Positions 23,330 through 31,533 of a stretch of DNA of 35,596 bases are shown here, in pieces. The DNA lies in assembly GCA_011050015.1 (NCBI GenBank), contig DRGP01000238.1, positions 1 to 35,596 on the forward strand, given 5' to 3'. The stretch comes from Leeuwenhoekiella sp. (GTDB lineage: Bacteria > Bacteroidota > Bacteroidia > Flavobacteriales > Flavobacteriaceae). The notes under the pieces are model-generated. The model was not told the origin of the DNA, searched no databases, and saw only the letters and a list, made by a program, of their open reading frames with translations. The number at the start of each line of letters is the position of its first letter. Positions within the stretch are counted from its first letter, which is position 1. A program made the position numbers and the translations under genes.

Positions 23330-23651
23330 AAAAGAAAAATTTACAATTTTGGGTGATGATGAGGACAATGTAAAGCAATTTGCCTCCTTTTTAGAATATA
23401 TTGTCCCCAAAGCCTACAAGGATCAGAACCTGGTTATTGACCTCTTGAAGTATGAGAAAATGACCCTGGACGAACTGCTTTCCTTTTTAGTGCTTTCTAA
23501 CAAGCAACGGGCGGCAAAAAATTCGTTTGTACTGGTCAATAAAGCTGTAGCCATAGAGCGAATTCCAGAGGAAATAATGGTCGTCCCTACCTTAGAAGAA
23601 GCTAAAGATGTTATAGATTTAGAGGAAATACAGCGAGATTTGGGATTTTAA
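23316..23651 (+). CDS. Small STAS-like protein between pyrB and rnz
   Basis: A 111-residue soluble protein, alternating strand and helix. The pattern LVIDLLKYEKMTLDELLSFL, then NSFVLVNKAVAIERIPEEIM and VPTLEEAKDVIDLEEIQRD resembles a STAS (anti-sigma-antagonist-like) fold: a strand, the helix after the usual phospho-site loop, a strand, and the terminal TLEEA helix. The usual DSSG loop is not evident, with KYEKMTLDELL at that place. ATG 23316 lies within the end of pyrB, so translation is coupled; the open frame back to 23259 lies inside pyrB. rnz follows after 87 bases. Function is unknown; STAS assignment is inference. Confidence 0.65.
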   Translation: MQVDKKEKFTILGDDEDNVKQFASFLEYIVPKAYKDQNLVIDLLKYEKMTLDELLSFLVLSNKQRAAKNSFVLVNKAVAIERIPEEIMVVPTLEEAKDVIDLEEIQRDLGF

Positions 23652-23738
23652 GCAAGAGAAAACCAGATTTTAATACCGTTTTGGCCGTTTTTCAATGAAG
23701 TAAACTTATGATTTTGATCAAAAACATTCCCTTTTAGC

Positions 23739-24644
23739 ATGAAGCTCACAATTTTGGGCTGTTACGCCGCCACCCCTCGCTCGTTTACGAATCCTACTTC
23801 ACAGGTTTTAGAGATAAGAAACGAACTCTTTCTTATTGATTGTGGTGAGGGGACCCAAGTGGAACTGCGTCGCAATAAAGTGAAATTTTCAAAAATCAAA
23901 CATGTTTTCATTTCCCATTTGCACGGCGATCATTTTTTTGGTCTTGTAGGGCTTATTGCTACCTTCAGATTGCTGAACCGAAAAAAAGAATTGCATGTAT
24001 ATGGGCCAAAGGGAATTAAAGAAGCGATTACGTTACAACTGAAACTTTCAAACAGCTGGACAAATTATCCGCTTTATTTTCATGTTCTTGAAGAAAAAAT
24101 GCCGGAGCGGATTTATGAAGATGATAAAGTTACCGTAGATACCATTCCCTTAAAACACCGTATTTATGCAAATGGATTTCTTTTTCGGGAAAAACCAGGT
24201 GACCGCAAGTTAAACATACATGCAGCGCAAAAGTATAAAATAGACGTTGTGTATTACAAAAAGATAAAAGCGGGCAAAGATATGGTTCTTGATGACGGCA
24301 CCGTGATTCCTAATGCTGAACTTACCTTTGATCCAGACCCTCCTAAAAGTTATGCCTTTTGCAGTGATACCGTTTATAAACCTGATAATATCCCGCAACT
24401 TAAGGGTGTGACCGCACTTTATCACGAGGCTACATTTATAGAAAAACATGCAGATCTTGCTCAACCTACCGGCCATTCTACAGCAAAGCAAGCCGGTAAA
24501 ATTGCATTAGAGGCGGAAGTAAAAAACCTCATTTTAGGGCATTATTCCACCCGATATCCCGATCTGGATTTATTTGGTGATGAAGCAAAGGAAATCTTTG
24601 ACAACGTACTGCTCGCTGATGACGGGAAGGTTTTTGAATTTTAA
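23739..24644 (+). CDS. rnz: Ribonuclease Z (tRNA 3' endonuclease)
   Basis: A 301-residue metallo-beta-lactamase-fold nuclease that removes tRNA 3' trailers. Motif II HLHGDHFFG (His 60 is followed by His 62, Asp 64 and His 65), the FCSDTVY Asp, the HEATF (HEAT) motif, the GHSTAKQAGKIA motif and the final GHYSTRY His are all present, as is the DCGEGTQVELRR block. The length matches the short RNase Z form. It follows the STAS-like gene and is convergent with the acetyltransferase-like gene. Confidence 0.95.
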   Translation: MKLTILGCYAATPRSFTNPTSQVLEIRNELFLIDCGEGTQVELRRNKVKFSKIKHVFISHLHGDHFFGLVGLIATFRLLNRKKELHVYGPKGIKEAITLQLKLSNSWTNYPLYFHVLEEKMPERIYEDDKVTVDTIPLKHRIYANGFLFREKPGDRKLNIHAAQKYKIDVVYYKKIKAGKDMVLDDGTVIPNAELTFDPDPPKSYAFCSDTVYKPDNIPQLKGVTALYHEATFIEKHADLAQPTGHSTAKQAGKIALEAEVKNLILGHYSTRYPDLDLFGDEAKEIFDNVLLADDGKVFEF

Positions 24645-24675
24645 GCCGAAAAAACCACTTTTTTTAACCGAAAAA

Positions 24676-25806
24676 TCACGCTTTTAAGTTCTTTTTATAG
24701 GTGCGTCTGCGTTTATGCAGTTCGTGGTCGTAGTTTTTCCAGAGTTGCTGTATCGCCTTATTTTCCTCGAGTTCAGGATTGGTTTCCACTTCCATGATAC
24801 CGTTTTTATTAAAAAGATCCTGCATTTCTTTAAAAATCAATGCCGTGAGGCCTTTGTTTTGATATTCGGGATCAATTCCTATTAAATAAAAAGCGGCTTT
24901 ATCGTTTTTGTTGCGTGCCTTTAATAAATGGTAAAAACCAAAGGGAAACAGGCTGCCATTGGCCTTTTTAAGGGCTTCATTAAAAGAAGGCATGATTACC
25001 GAAAAAGCAATCAGTTTACCCGTGCCATCCTCAATACATTTAATGTAATTTGGGTTGATAAACTTGATGTATTTCTCTTTGTAGTGATCAATCTGGTACT
25101 GCTGAATGGGCACAAACGTACTCAAGTTGTTGTAGGTCTTATTGAGTAGGCCAAACATATCGTCAACATAAGGCACGATGTCCTTGCTTTTAGAAAAGTG
25201 AATCACTTTAAGTTTATAGCGGTCTTTAATGATCTGGGCAAACTTTTTTACTTTCTCCCTAGATTCGGTTGCGGGGGGAATCTTGATTTTATACTCCACC
25301 CATTCTGCCGCTTTCTCAAAACCCAGTTGCTCAAAATGTGCTTGATAATAGGGATAATTATAAGAAGTGATCATGGTATTTAAAAAGTCAAAACCCTTAA
25401 TGAGCAGCCCTGCACGCTCCATATTGCTAAAACCTACCGGGCCTTCCATCCATTTTAGACTTTCTGCCTTTCCTATTTCCTCAACTTTATTAAGCAAAGC
25501 TTTGGTGACCTCAATATCGTCTATGACATCAAACCAGCCAAAACGAACCTTAAGTTTTCCTTGTTCCTTAACTTCAATATCGTTGATAATAACCGCTATA
25601 CGGCCTGCCGGTTCATCGTTCTTATAGGCAATAAAAAACCAGGCTCTCGCATTTTTAAAAACGGGGTTTTTGTTTTTGTCCATACTTTCCATTTCATCAG
25701 TGGAAAGCGGCGGCACCCAGTGTTTTTCATGTTCATAAAGGCCGAAAGGAAACTTAACAAAAGCCTTCATCCCCCTTTTAGACGTCATTTCTTTGATCGT
25801 AACCAT
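24676..25806 (-). CDS. GNAT-fold acyltransferase-like protein, YghO-like
   Basis: A 376-residue cytoplasmic protein with two acyl-CoA N-acyltransferase-like modules. The C-terminal module has IGIDPEYQNKGLTALIFKEM, the Q/R-x-x-G-x pyrophosphate loop, then EVETNPELEENKAIQQLW. The N-terminal module has FFIAYKNDEPAGRIAVIIND and MEGPVGFSNMERAGLLIKGF. It resembles the YghO/BcerS group, which is sometimes misannotated as GTP cyclohydrolase; some related proteins N-acylate sphingoid bases. The substrate is unknown. It is the end gene of a possible two-gene minus-strand unit. Confidence 0.75.
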   Translation of the reverse strand: MVTIKEMTSKRGMKAFVKFPFGLYEHEKHWVPPLSTDEMESMDKNKNPVFKNARAWFFIAYKNDEPAGRIAVIINDIEVKEQGKLKVRFGWFDVIDDIEVTKALLNKVEEIGKAESLKWMEGPVGFSNMERAGLLIKGFDFLNTMITSYNYPYYQAHFEQLGFEKAAEWVEYKIKIPPATESREKVKKFAQIIKDRYKLKVIHFSKSKDIVPYVDDMFGLLNKTYNNLSTFVPIQQYQIDHYKEKYIKFINPNYIKCIEDGTGKLIAFSVIMPSFNEALKKANGSLFPFGFYHLLKARNKNDKAAFYLIGIDPEYQNKGLTALIFKEMQDLFNKNGIMEVETNPELEENKAIQQLWKNYDHELHKRRRTYKKNLKA

Positions 25807-25831
25807 GTCCTAATTCACTTGCTTTTAAAAA

Positions 25832-26731
25832 TTAATTAATTGCCGGGTCAGTGGGTATTTCTTCATCCACGCTATGCCTATCCAATCGATAGGAAACACC
25901 GATACCTACTTGAAACCGTTTTGGGGTATCCTTAAAATTAACCAGTGCGTTTACATCTATCTGCAAATTTCGCGTAAATAAATAAGCCCCGCCAAAGCGG
26001 AATAGATCATCGGCATAAATATCGCTGTGAAGCATTTGATACTCCGCAAATGCGGCGATACGCGCGTTAAAGGAATGTGTGAGTGTAGTTATCCATGCGT
26101 AAGTGGGATAATCTGTCATAAGCTGATCTGCGATGAAGTTGTTTACCCACACAAAGGGTCCCCAATTATTTTGTGTAATTATAATGGCCTTAGGGCTAAG
26201 TCCACTCTGTGAACTGGGCAAAAAAGGATTATTATTGCTGTACACATAATTTGTACCTCCGTAGAGCGAAATGGCAGGTATTAGGGTTTTCCATTTAAAC
26301 CTATGATTATCGTGGTAACTGTATAAATTAATGTCTTCTTTGGCATTTTTATAGGGATCATAAATGAGATACTTTACACCGGCCGTAATAATGGGAAAAC
26401 CGCTCTGGTTATAGGTAGGCGCATTGCCTACAGTAGGGGTGATCTCTTCATAGAGATAGGTGCCGCTCAAATTGACTTCAAACTGCTCCCGCCAAAAACC
26501 AGCCCTAAAAGCAAAGTCGATACCCTGACCGGTGGTTTCAGTGTAACGAAGATCGTGCGATTCCTCATTATAAAAGCCGCCCACTTCTGCCTGATAAACA
26601 CCTGTACCTATCGAAAATGCACCCTGGCTCTGTCCCGGTCTGTTAGAATTTATGGTCTCTGTATATTGTGCCGAAAGGAAATGCACGCAAAAGAACGCGA
26701 GAATAACCGGCAAATAAGATTTAAGAAACAT
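25832..26731 (-). CDS. Exported outer-membrane beta-barrel-like protein (MetA-pathway-transporter-like)
   Basis: A 299-residue exported protein with signal peptide MFLKSYLPVILAFFCVHFLS ending at AQ. The body is made of alternating strands (YTETINSNRPGQSQGAFSIG, FEVNLSGTYLYEE, FRFGGAYLFTRNLQIDVNAL, FQVGIGVSYRLD), typical of a 10-14-strand outer-membrane barrel. The NRPGQSQGAFSIGTGVYQ opening resembles proteins labelled 'transporter' or phenol-degradation MetA-like in Bacteroidetes. The function is not established. An in-frame ATG at 26758 adds nine residues (MSIFKLKRN), which could also be the true start. Confidence 0.7.
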   Translation of the reverse strand: MFLKSYLPVILAFFCVHFLSAQYTETINSNRPGQSQGAFSIGTGVYQAEVGGFYNEESHDLRYTETTGQGIDFAFRAGFWREQFEVNLSGTYLYEEITPTVGNAPTYNQSGFPIITAGVKYLIYDPYKNAKEDINLYSYHDNHRFKWKTLIPAISLYGGTNYVYSNNNPFLPSSQSGLSPKAIIITQNNWGPFVWVNNFIADQLMTDYPTYAWITTLTHSFNARIAAFAEYQMLHSDIYADDLFRFGGAYLFTRNLQIDVNALVNFKDTPKRFQVGIGVSYRLDRHSVDEEIPTDPAIN

Positions 26732-26882
26732 GTTGCGTTTTAGTTTAAAAATACTCAAAAGGGCAATTAGACAAACATACTGTAAAAATAAAACATAGCC
26801 TAACCTTATGCGCCTTGCGAGGGCTATATGACAGTAAAAAGCATTTTATTATTTTTTTAAGCGATTACCAATCACGAAACCT

Positions 26883-26890
26883 TAATTTTG
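26883..26890 (+). promoter_or_regulatory. Possible -7 element upstream of the DUF4834 gene
   Basis: TAATTTTG matches TAnnTTTG. It would leave a leader of about 110 bases before 27010, and no -33 TTG is seen. Within that stretch, AAATGTGATCTTTAA and AAATGTGATTTAAA form an imperfect direct repeat. Confidence 0.28.
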
Positions 26891-27009
26891 TAACAACATA
26901 AGTTCGAAGTAAAATTCTAGCGTATTGAAAAATGTGATCTTTAATACAAAATTCTTTAATAATTTTTTATTCGAACTGACGTTAATACTCTAAAAATGTG
27001 ATTTAAATT

Positions 27010-27279
27010 ATGGCATTTCTTAAGACAATTTTAATCTTCTTACTCGTATTTTTTGCGATTCGCATTATATGGAGATTATCAAAACCCTATATATTTCGCT
27101 ATGTGACCAAAAAAGCCGGAGAAAAATTTGAGGATATGGCCGGCCGGTTCACAAACCAGGCCCAGCCAAAACAACCTAAACGGCCAGAAGGAACAACTAC
27201 GATATTGAATAAACCCAACATGGGACAGCAGAGTAAGAAAAGCGTGGGTGAATATATCGATTACGAAGAAATTGACTAA
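27010..27279 (+). CDS. DUF4834 family small membrane protein
   Basis: An 89-residue protein with one N-terminal transmembrane helix (FLKTILIFLLVFFAIRIIW) and a basic, Pro/Gln-rich cytoplasmic tail that ends in an acidic YIDYEEID motif. This layout, including the conserved acidic end, fits DUF4834. The family is small, found in Bacteroidetes, and of unknown function. The yfhO gene starts 30 bases downstream on the same strand, so the two are probably co-transcribed. Confidence 0.78.
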   Translation: MAFLKTILIFLLVFFAIRIIWRLSKPYIFRYVTKKAGEKFEDMAGRFTNQAQPKQPKRPEGTTTILNKPNMGQQSKKSVGEYIDYEEID

Positions 27280-27309
27280 TTTTCGGATTCTGTTTTTAGA
27301 CCGAGCTTT

Positions 27310-29772
27310 ATGACTTTTTCTTTTAAGAAACTACTTCCACATTTAGGTGCGGTAGTTTGCTTTATAATCATTTCCTTAATTTATTTCAGTCCCGTACTTC
27401 AGGGCAAAAAACTTTTCCAGAGCGATATACAGCAGTACCGCGGTATGGCGCATGAGCTCATGGATTACAGAGCTTCTACCGGAGAAGAAACCTACTGGAC
27501 AGATTCGGCGTTTGCAGGTATGCCCACGTATCAACTTGGGGCAAAATATCCCAATAATTGGATCAAACAGCTTGATCTGAGCATCCGTTTTTTACCACGC
27601 CCTGCCGATTATCTCTTTCTATACTTCATAGGTTTTTATATATTATTATTGGTTCTTAAACTGGACTGGCGCTATGCCGGGTTGGGAGCCTTGGCCTTTG
27701 GGTTTTCTACCTATCTAATTGTTATTCTAGGTGTAGGGCACAATGCAAAAGCACACGCCATTGCTTACATGCCGCTTGTTTTAAGTGGAATTTTACTTGT
27801 TTTTAGGCGAAAATACATACTCGGTTTTATTTTAACCGCCATCGCATTGGCGCTGGAGATTGTGGCAAACCATGTGCAGATGACTTATTACTTATTGTTA
27901 TTAACGGTTGTTCTCGGTATTGTATATTTCATTGACGCCATACGACGAAAGGAACTGCCGCATTATTTTATAAGTCTGGGAATTTTGGCCTTGGCAGCGC
28001 TGCTCGCGGTGGGCAGTAATGCGACTAATCTTATGGCTACCAAAGAATACGGCGATTTTAGTACCCGAGGAAAAAGTGAACTTACCATAAACCCAGACGG
28101 ATCTCCAAAAGAAGATGCAACGGGCCTTGATAAGGAATATATCAATCAGTATAGTTATGGAATAGGGGAGACGCTAGATTTGTATGTCGCCGGCCTTTTT
28201 GGAGGTTCTAATGCTGAACCTTTTAATAAAGACAGTAATTTTGCCAAGTTCTTGAGGCAGCAACAAGTGCCACCTGGACAGATTGAAGAGATAGCAAGTC
28301 AGTTCGGTTTATATTACTGGGGCGCACAACCCGGTGTTTCTGGCCCAGCATATATAGGCGCGGTCGTGATATTTTTGTTTGTACTTGGCTTGTTTTTGGT
28401 GAAAGGCCGATTAAAATGGTGGCTGGTAGGCGGCACCGTGCTTTCACTTTTATTGAGTTATGGTGGTAATCTTTCTTGGTTTACCGATTTATGGATCGAT
28501 TATGTACCCCTTTATGACCGGTTTAGGGCGGTTACATCTGTACAGGTGCTGGCCGAACTTTGTATTCCTGCACTGGGTATTTTTGGACTTATGAAAGCGC
28601 TGCAGCATTTTGAGCAAGACGATAAAAAATTAAATGCACTAAAATGGACCACTATTATCACCGGTGGTCTGGCACTTTTATTACTGCTCTTTAAAGGCGT
28701 GTTTTTTGATTTTGCAGGAGGGAATGACGCGGCTTTCATCAAGAATTTTGGTATGGAATTTATGGCAGCCATCCGTGATGACCGGCGTGCGATTTATACC
28801 CAAGACACCATAAAAACCCTTGTTTTGGTACTGATTTCAGCCGGTTTAATCTGGTTTTTCATCAAGAAAAAATTATCTGAAACAGTAGTAATCGCAGCGT
28901 TCGCTGTGTTGATTTTGTTTGACCTCGTACAGGTGGACAAGCGGTATGTAAACAGTGATGACTTTGTTGCCGCCCGTCTGGTAGAGCAACCTTTTCAAGC
29001 CACTCCGGCCGATACTCAAATTTTGAAGGATACGACACGCTACCGCGTTTATGAAGAAAATGTGGGGCTTAATGGAGCCCGAACCAGCTATTTTCACAAC
29101 AGTATAGGCGGTTATCACGGCGCAAAACCGGGAAGGCTGGCAGACTTAGCCGATTTTTATTTATATCAGGGAAAAACAGCTCCATTCAATTTACTTAACG
29201 TTAAATATATTATCAGTCAGCGTGAGGGTAAAGAAATGGTACAACAAAATCCCGGTGCAAATGGCAATGCCTGGTTTGTACAGAATGTGAAGGTCGTACC
29301 AGATGCCAACACGGCAATCTTGGCGCTGGATAGTCTTAATACCCAACAGACCGCAATTGTAAATAATGAATTTAAGAATGAAGTGCCGGCAAAGGTATTT
29401 CCGTTAGATCCTTCGGCGAGTATTGAGCTGATAGAACACCGCCCACAGTATTTAAAATATCAAAGTAAAAGTAGCCGCGAGCAATTGGCCGTTTTTAGCG
29501 AAGTATATTATCCCTGGGGATGGAATGCGTACCTGGATGGCAAAAAAGTATCTCATTTTAGGGCAGATTATCTGTTGCGTGCCATGATGGTTCCCGCTGG
29601 TGCACACACCATCGAATTTAAATTTGAACCAGAGGTTATTGCAACGGGAAGTGCCGTAAGTCTTACAAGTAATATTATTCTTGTCTTGGTGATTCTGGGT
29701 GGATTATTTTTCGCTTATAAGCGGAATGAACATTTTGAAGCGGGGAATAAAATTAGTGAAAAGAGAAAATGA
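27310..29772 (+). CDS. YfhO family membrane protein
   Basis: An 820-residue polytopic inner-membrane protein with about a dozen transmembrane helices. It has a long extracytoplasmic loop after the first helix containing FQSDIQQYRGMAHELMDYR and EETYWTDSAFAGMPTYQLG, typical of YfhO, then helices up to about residue 545, a soluble region (YRVYEENVGLNGARTSYFHN, PFNLLNVKYIISQ), and a final helix near the C-terminus. YfhO proteins have a GT-C-like architecture; in Gram-positive bacteria a member glycosylates teichoic acid. In this organism an envelope-glycan role is plausible but inferred. Confidence 0.88.
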   Translation: MTFSFKKLLPHLGAVVCFIIISLIYFSPVLQGKKLFQSDIQQYRGMAHELMDYRASTGEETYWTDSAFAGMPTYQLGAKYPNNWIKQLDLSIRFLPRPADYLFLYFIGFYILLLVLKLDWRYAGLGALAFGFSTYLIVILGVGHNAKAHAIAYMPLVLSGILLVFRRKYILGFILTAIALALEIVANHVQMTYYLLLLTVVLGIVYFIDAIRRKELPHYFISLGILALAALLAVGSNATNLMATKEYGDFSTRGKSELTINPDGSPKEDATGLDKEYINQYSYGIGETLDLYVAGLFGGSNAEPFNKDSNFAKFLRQQQVPPGQIEEIASQFGLYYWGAQPGVSGPAYIGAVVIFLFVLGLFLVKGRLKWWLVGGTVLSLLLSYGGNLSWFTDLWIDYVPLYDRFRAVTSVQVLAELCIPALGIFGLMKALQHFEQDDKKLNALKWTTIITGGLALLLLLFKGVFFDFAGGNDAAFIKNFGMEFMAAIRDDRRAIYTQDTIKTLVLVLISAGLIWFFIKKKLSETVVIAAFAVLILFDLVQVDKRYVNSDDFVAARLVEQPFQATPADTQILKDTTRYRVYEENVGLNGARTSYFHNSIGGYHGAKPGRLADLADFYLYQGKTAPFNLLNVKYIISQREGKEMVQQNPGANGNAWFVQNVKVVPDANTAILALDSLNTQQTAIVNNEFKNEVPAKVFPLDPSASIELIEHRPQYLKYQSKSSREQLAVFSEVYYPWGWNAYLDGKKVSHFRADYLLRAMMVPAGAHTIEFKFEPEVIATGSAVSLTSNIILVLVILGGLFFAYKRNEHFEAGNKISEKRK

Positions 29773-30180
29773 AAATTTTATTTTGAATGCTTAAGTGTGA
29801 TAGAAGATAACTGAGTGAATTTCTTGGAGCTTTAGCGGAAAGGAATTTGTACCGAAGCCTCCGATGAATATGTAGAAAAATAGAGAAGAACGTAAAAACC
29901 GAATGTCATTTCGAGTGTTTTTAACGAAGCGATAGCGAAGATGAAAAATGTATCGAGAAACTTTTAACCTGAAATCACGATCTAAGACCATAAGATCTCA
30001 ATTACATTTTTTCAATAGTTGCTTAAAATCCATATAAATCGAGGTTTTTTCACTACAAAAAAACTTTACTATGTAATCAGATTATGAAATACTTCTGAAT
30101 TGATCGATTTAATAGTTTTTCGGCTAAAAATTACCTAAAAATGACCGTTTTTTGGTCAAAAAACCGGCAAAAATTCCCGT
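29773..30180. other. 408-base intergenic region, no supported gene
   Basis: AT-rich spacer between yfhO and the glycosyltransferase gene. Besides a repeat-like element at 29902-29961 it holds a run of A/T-rich sequence and, just before the GTG start, TTTTTTG-GTC-AAAAAA (30130-30150 region), a weak hairpin. Open frames here are short and not protein-like. Confidence 0.6.
29902..29961. repeat. Intergenic repeat of the GTCATTTCGAG type
   Basis: AATGTCATTTCGAGTG is followed by AACGAAGCGATAGCGAAG and TATCGAGAAAC. From memory, this pattern of a TTTCGAG start, AGCGAAG middle and CGAGAAA end is a dispersed intergenic element in many Flavobacteria. Only one copy was seen in this window. Confidence 0.5.
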
Positions 30181-31479
30181 GTGAAAAAAGTGCTTATTAT
30201 ATCCTATTATTGGCCTCCGGCGGGCGGTCCTGGCGTGCAGCGGTGGTTGAAATTTGCCACTTATCTTCCGGATTTTGATATAAAACCGGTGGTTTATGTG
30301 CCTGAAAACCCCACCTATCCCATCACCGACAAAAGCCTTATAAAGGAAGTTCCCAAGAGTACTGAAATTTTGCGTAAACCAATTCTGGAGCCCTATTCCT
30401 GGGCCAAACTATTTTCTAAAAAAGAAACCGAAACCATAAGTTCGGGAATTATTTCCGACGAAAAAAAACAAACCGTACTGCAAAGAATCATGCTGTACAT
30501 TCGTGGGAATTTCTTTATCCCAGACGCACGTAAATTCTGGATCAAACCTTCCGTACGTTTTTTGAAAAACTACATTACTGAGAATAAAATTGATGCCATC
30601 ATAACGACCGGACCGCCACATAGTCTGCATCTTATTGGGCTGGTACTAAAAGCGCAAACTGGACTACCGTGGATCACAGATTTCCGTGATCCGTGGACGA
30701 GCATTGGTTATCACGACAAACTAAGATTGACCAAATCTTCTCAAAAAAAGCATGAGCAATTGGAGCGCCAGGTGCTGCAAAACTGTGATCAGATTATAAC
30801 CACAAGTCCCACCACAAAAAGAGATTTTGAACGCATCACTGATACGCCGGTTACTTGTATCACCAATGGTTTTGAGCGAGAGGGCGATTTAAGTATCGGC
30901 CAGGATGCCGTTTTTAGTCTTTCACATATTGGTTCACTACTTGAAAAACGAAATCCGCTGGTGTTGTGGAAGGTTTTGGGAGATCTCAAAAAAGAAGATG
31001 CAACCTTCGGAAAGGCTCTGAAAATTAATCTCGCCGGACGGGTGAGTGAAGCGGTAATACAAGCCATAAAAAATCAAGGTTTAGAAGAAAACCTGGAACT
31101 TCTGGGATATGTAACACATAAAGAAGCGCTTCAGCTACAGCGTAAATCCCAGATTTTGTTACTTATTGAGATAGATTCACCAGAAACAAAAGCGATTATT
31201 CCCGGAAAAGTCTTTGAATATATGGCCGCCCGAAGGCCTATTTTGGCCATAGGCCCAGAAAATGCCGATTTTTTTGAACTGGTAGCGACTACAGCTTCCG
31301 GCAACTGTTTTACCTATGATAATGAAGCGGATTTAAAGAAGCAGGTAGTGCAGTGGTATCATTTATACGCTACCGAAGGTTTGCGGCACACTACCGGCGA
31401 TATTTCATCCTATACCCGTAAAAACCTCACGGAAAGCCTCGCTCAATTAGTTCGCAAAGTGCTTGATGTATCCCAATAA
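30181..31479 (+). CDS. GT4-like glycosyltransferase
   Basis: A 432-residue GT-B-fold glycosyltransferase. The N-terminal domain opens MKKVLIISYYWPPAGGPGVQ (donor/acceptor Gly loop), followed by ITTGPPHSLHLIGL and WITDFRDPWTSIGY. The C-terminal Rossmann domain has FSLSHIGSLLEKRNP, LELLGYVTHKEALQLQRKSQ, and PGKVFEYMAARRPILAIGPE, which contains the conserved nucleotide-sugar-binding Glu. The start is GTG 30181, in line with the family N-terminus. It lies upstream of a flippase, so it probably builds an undecaprenyl-linked surface glycan; donor sugar is unknown. Confidence 0.9.
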   Translation: MKKVLIISYYWPPAGGPGVQRWLKFATYLPDFDIKPVVYVPENPTYPITDKSLIKEVPKSTEILRKPILEPYSWAKLFSKKETETISSGIISDEKKQTVLQRIMLYIRGNFFIPDARKFWIKPSVRFLKNYITENKIDAIITTGPPHSLHLIGLVLKAQTGLPWITDFRDPWTSIGYHDKLRLTKSSQKKHEQLERQVLQNCDQIITTSPTTKRDFERITDTPVTCITNGFEREGDLSIGQDAVFSLSHIGSLLEKRNPLVLWKVLGDLKKEDATFGKALKINLAGRVSEAVIQAIKNQGLEENLELLGYVTHKEALQLQRKSQILLLIEIDSPETKAIIPGKVFEYMAARRPILAIGPENADFFELVATTASGNCFTYDNEADLKKQVVQWYHLYATEGLRHTTGDISSYTRKNLTESLAQLVRKVLDVSQ

Positions 31480-31533
31480 TTGATGCAAGTTTATGTCTGG
31501 AAAAAATGCTGGAAATCTTTTAATTATTGACCC

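Noticed and set aside
24645-24675. Terminator between rnz and the YghO-like gene
   Set aside because: Only an A6-CCAC-T7 pairing is possible, with no GC stem; too weak to call.
29791-29991. 66-codon minus-strand frame after yfhO
   Set aside because: Its translation comes largely from the GTCATTTCGAG-type repeat and has no protein-like features.
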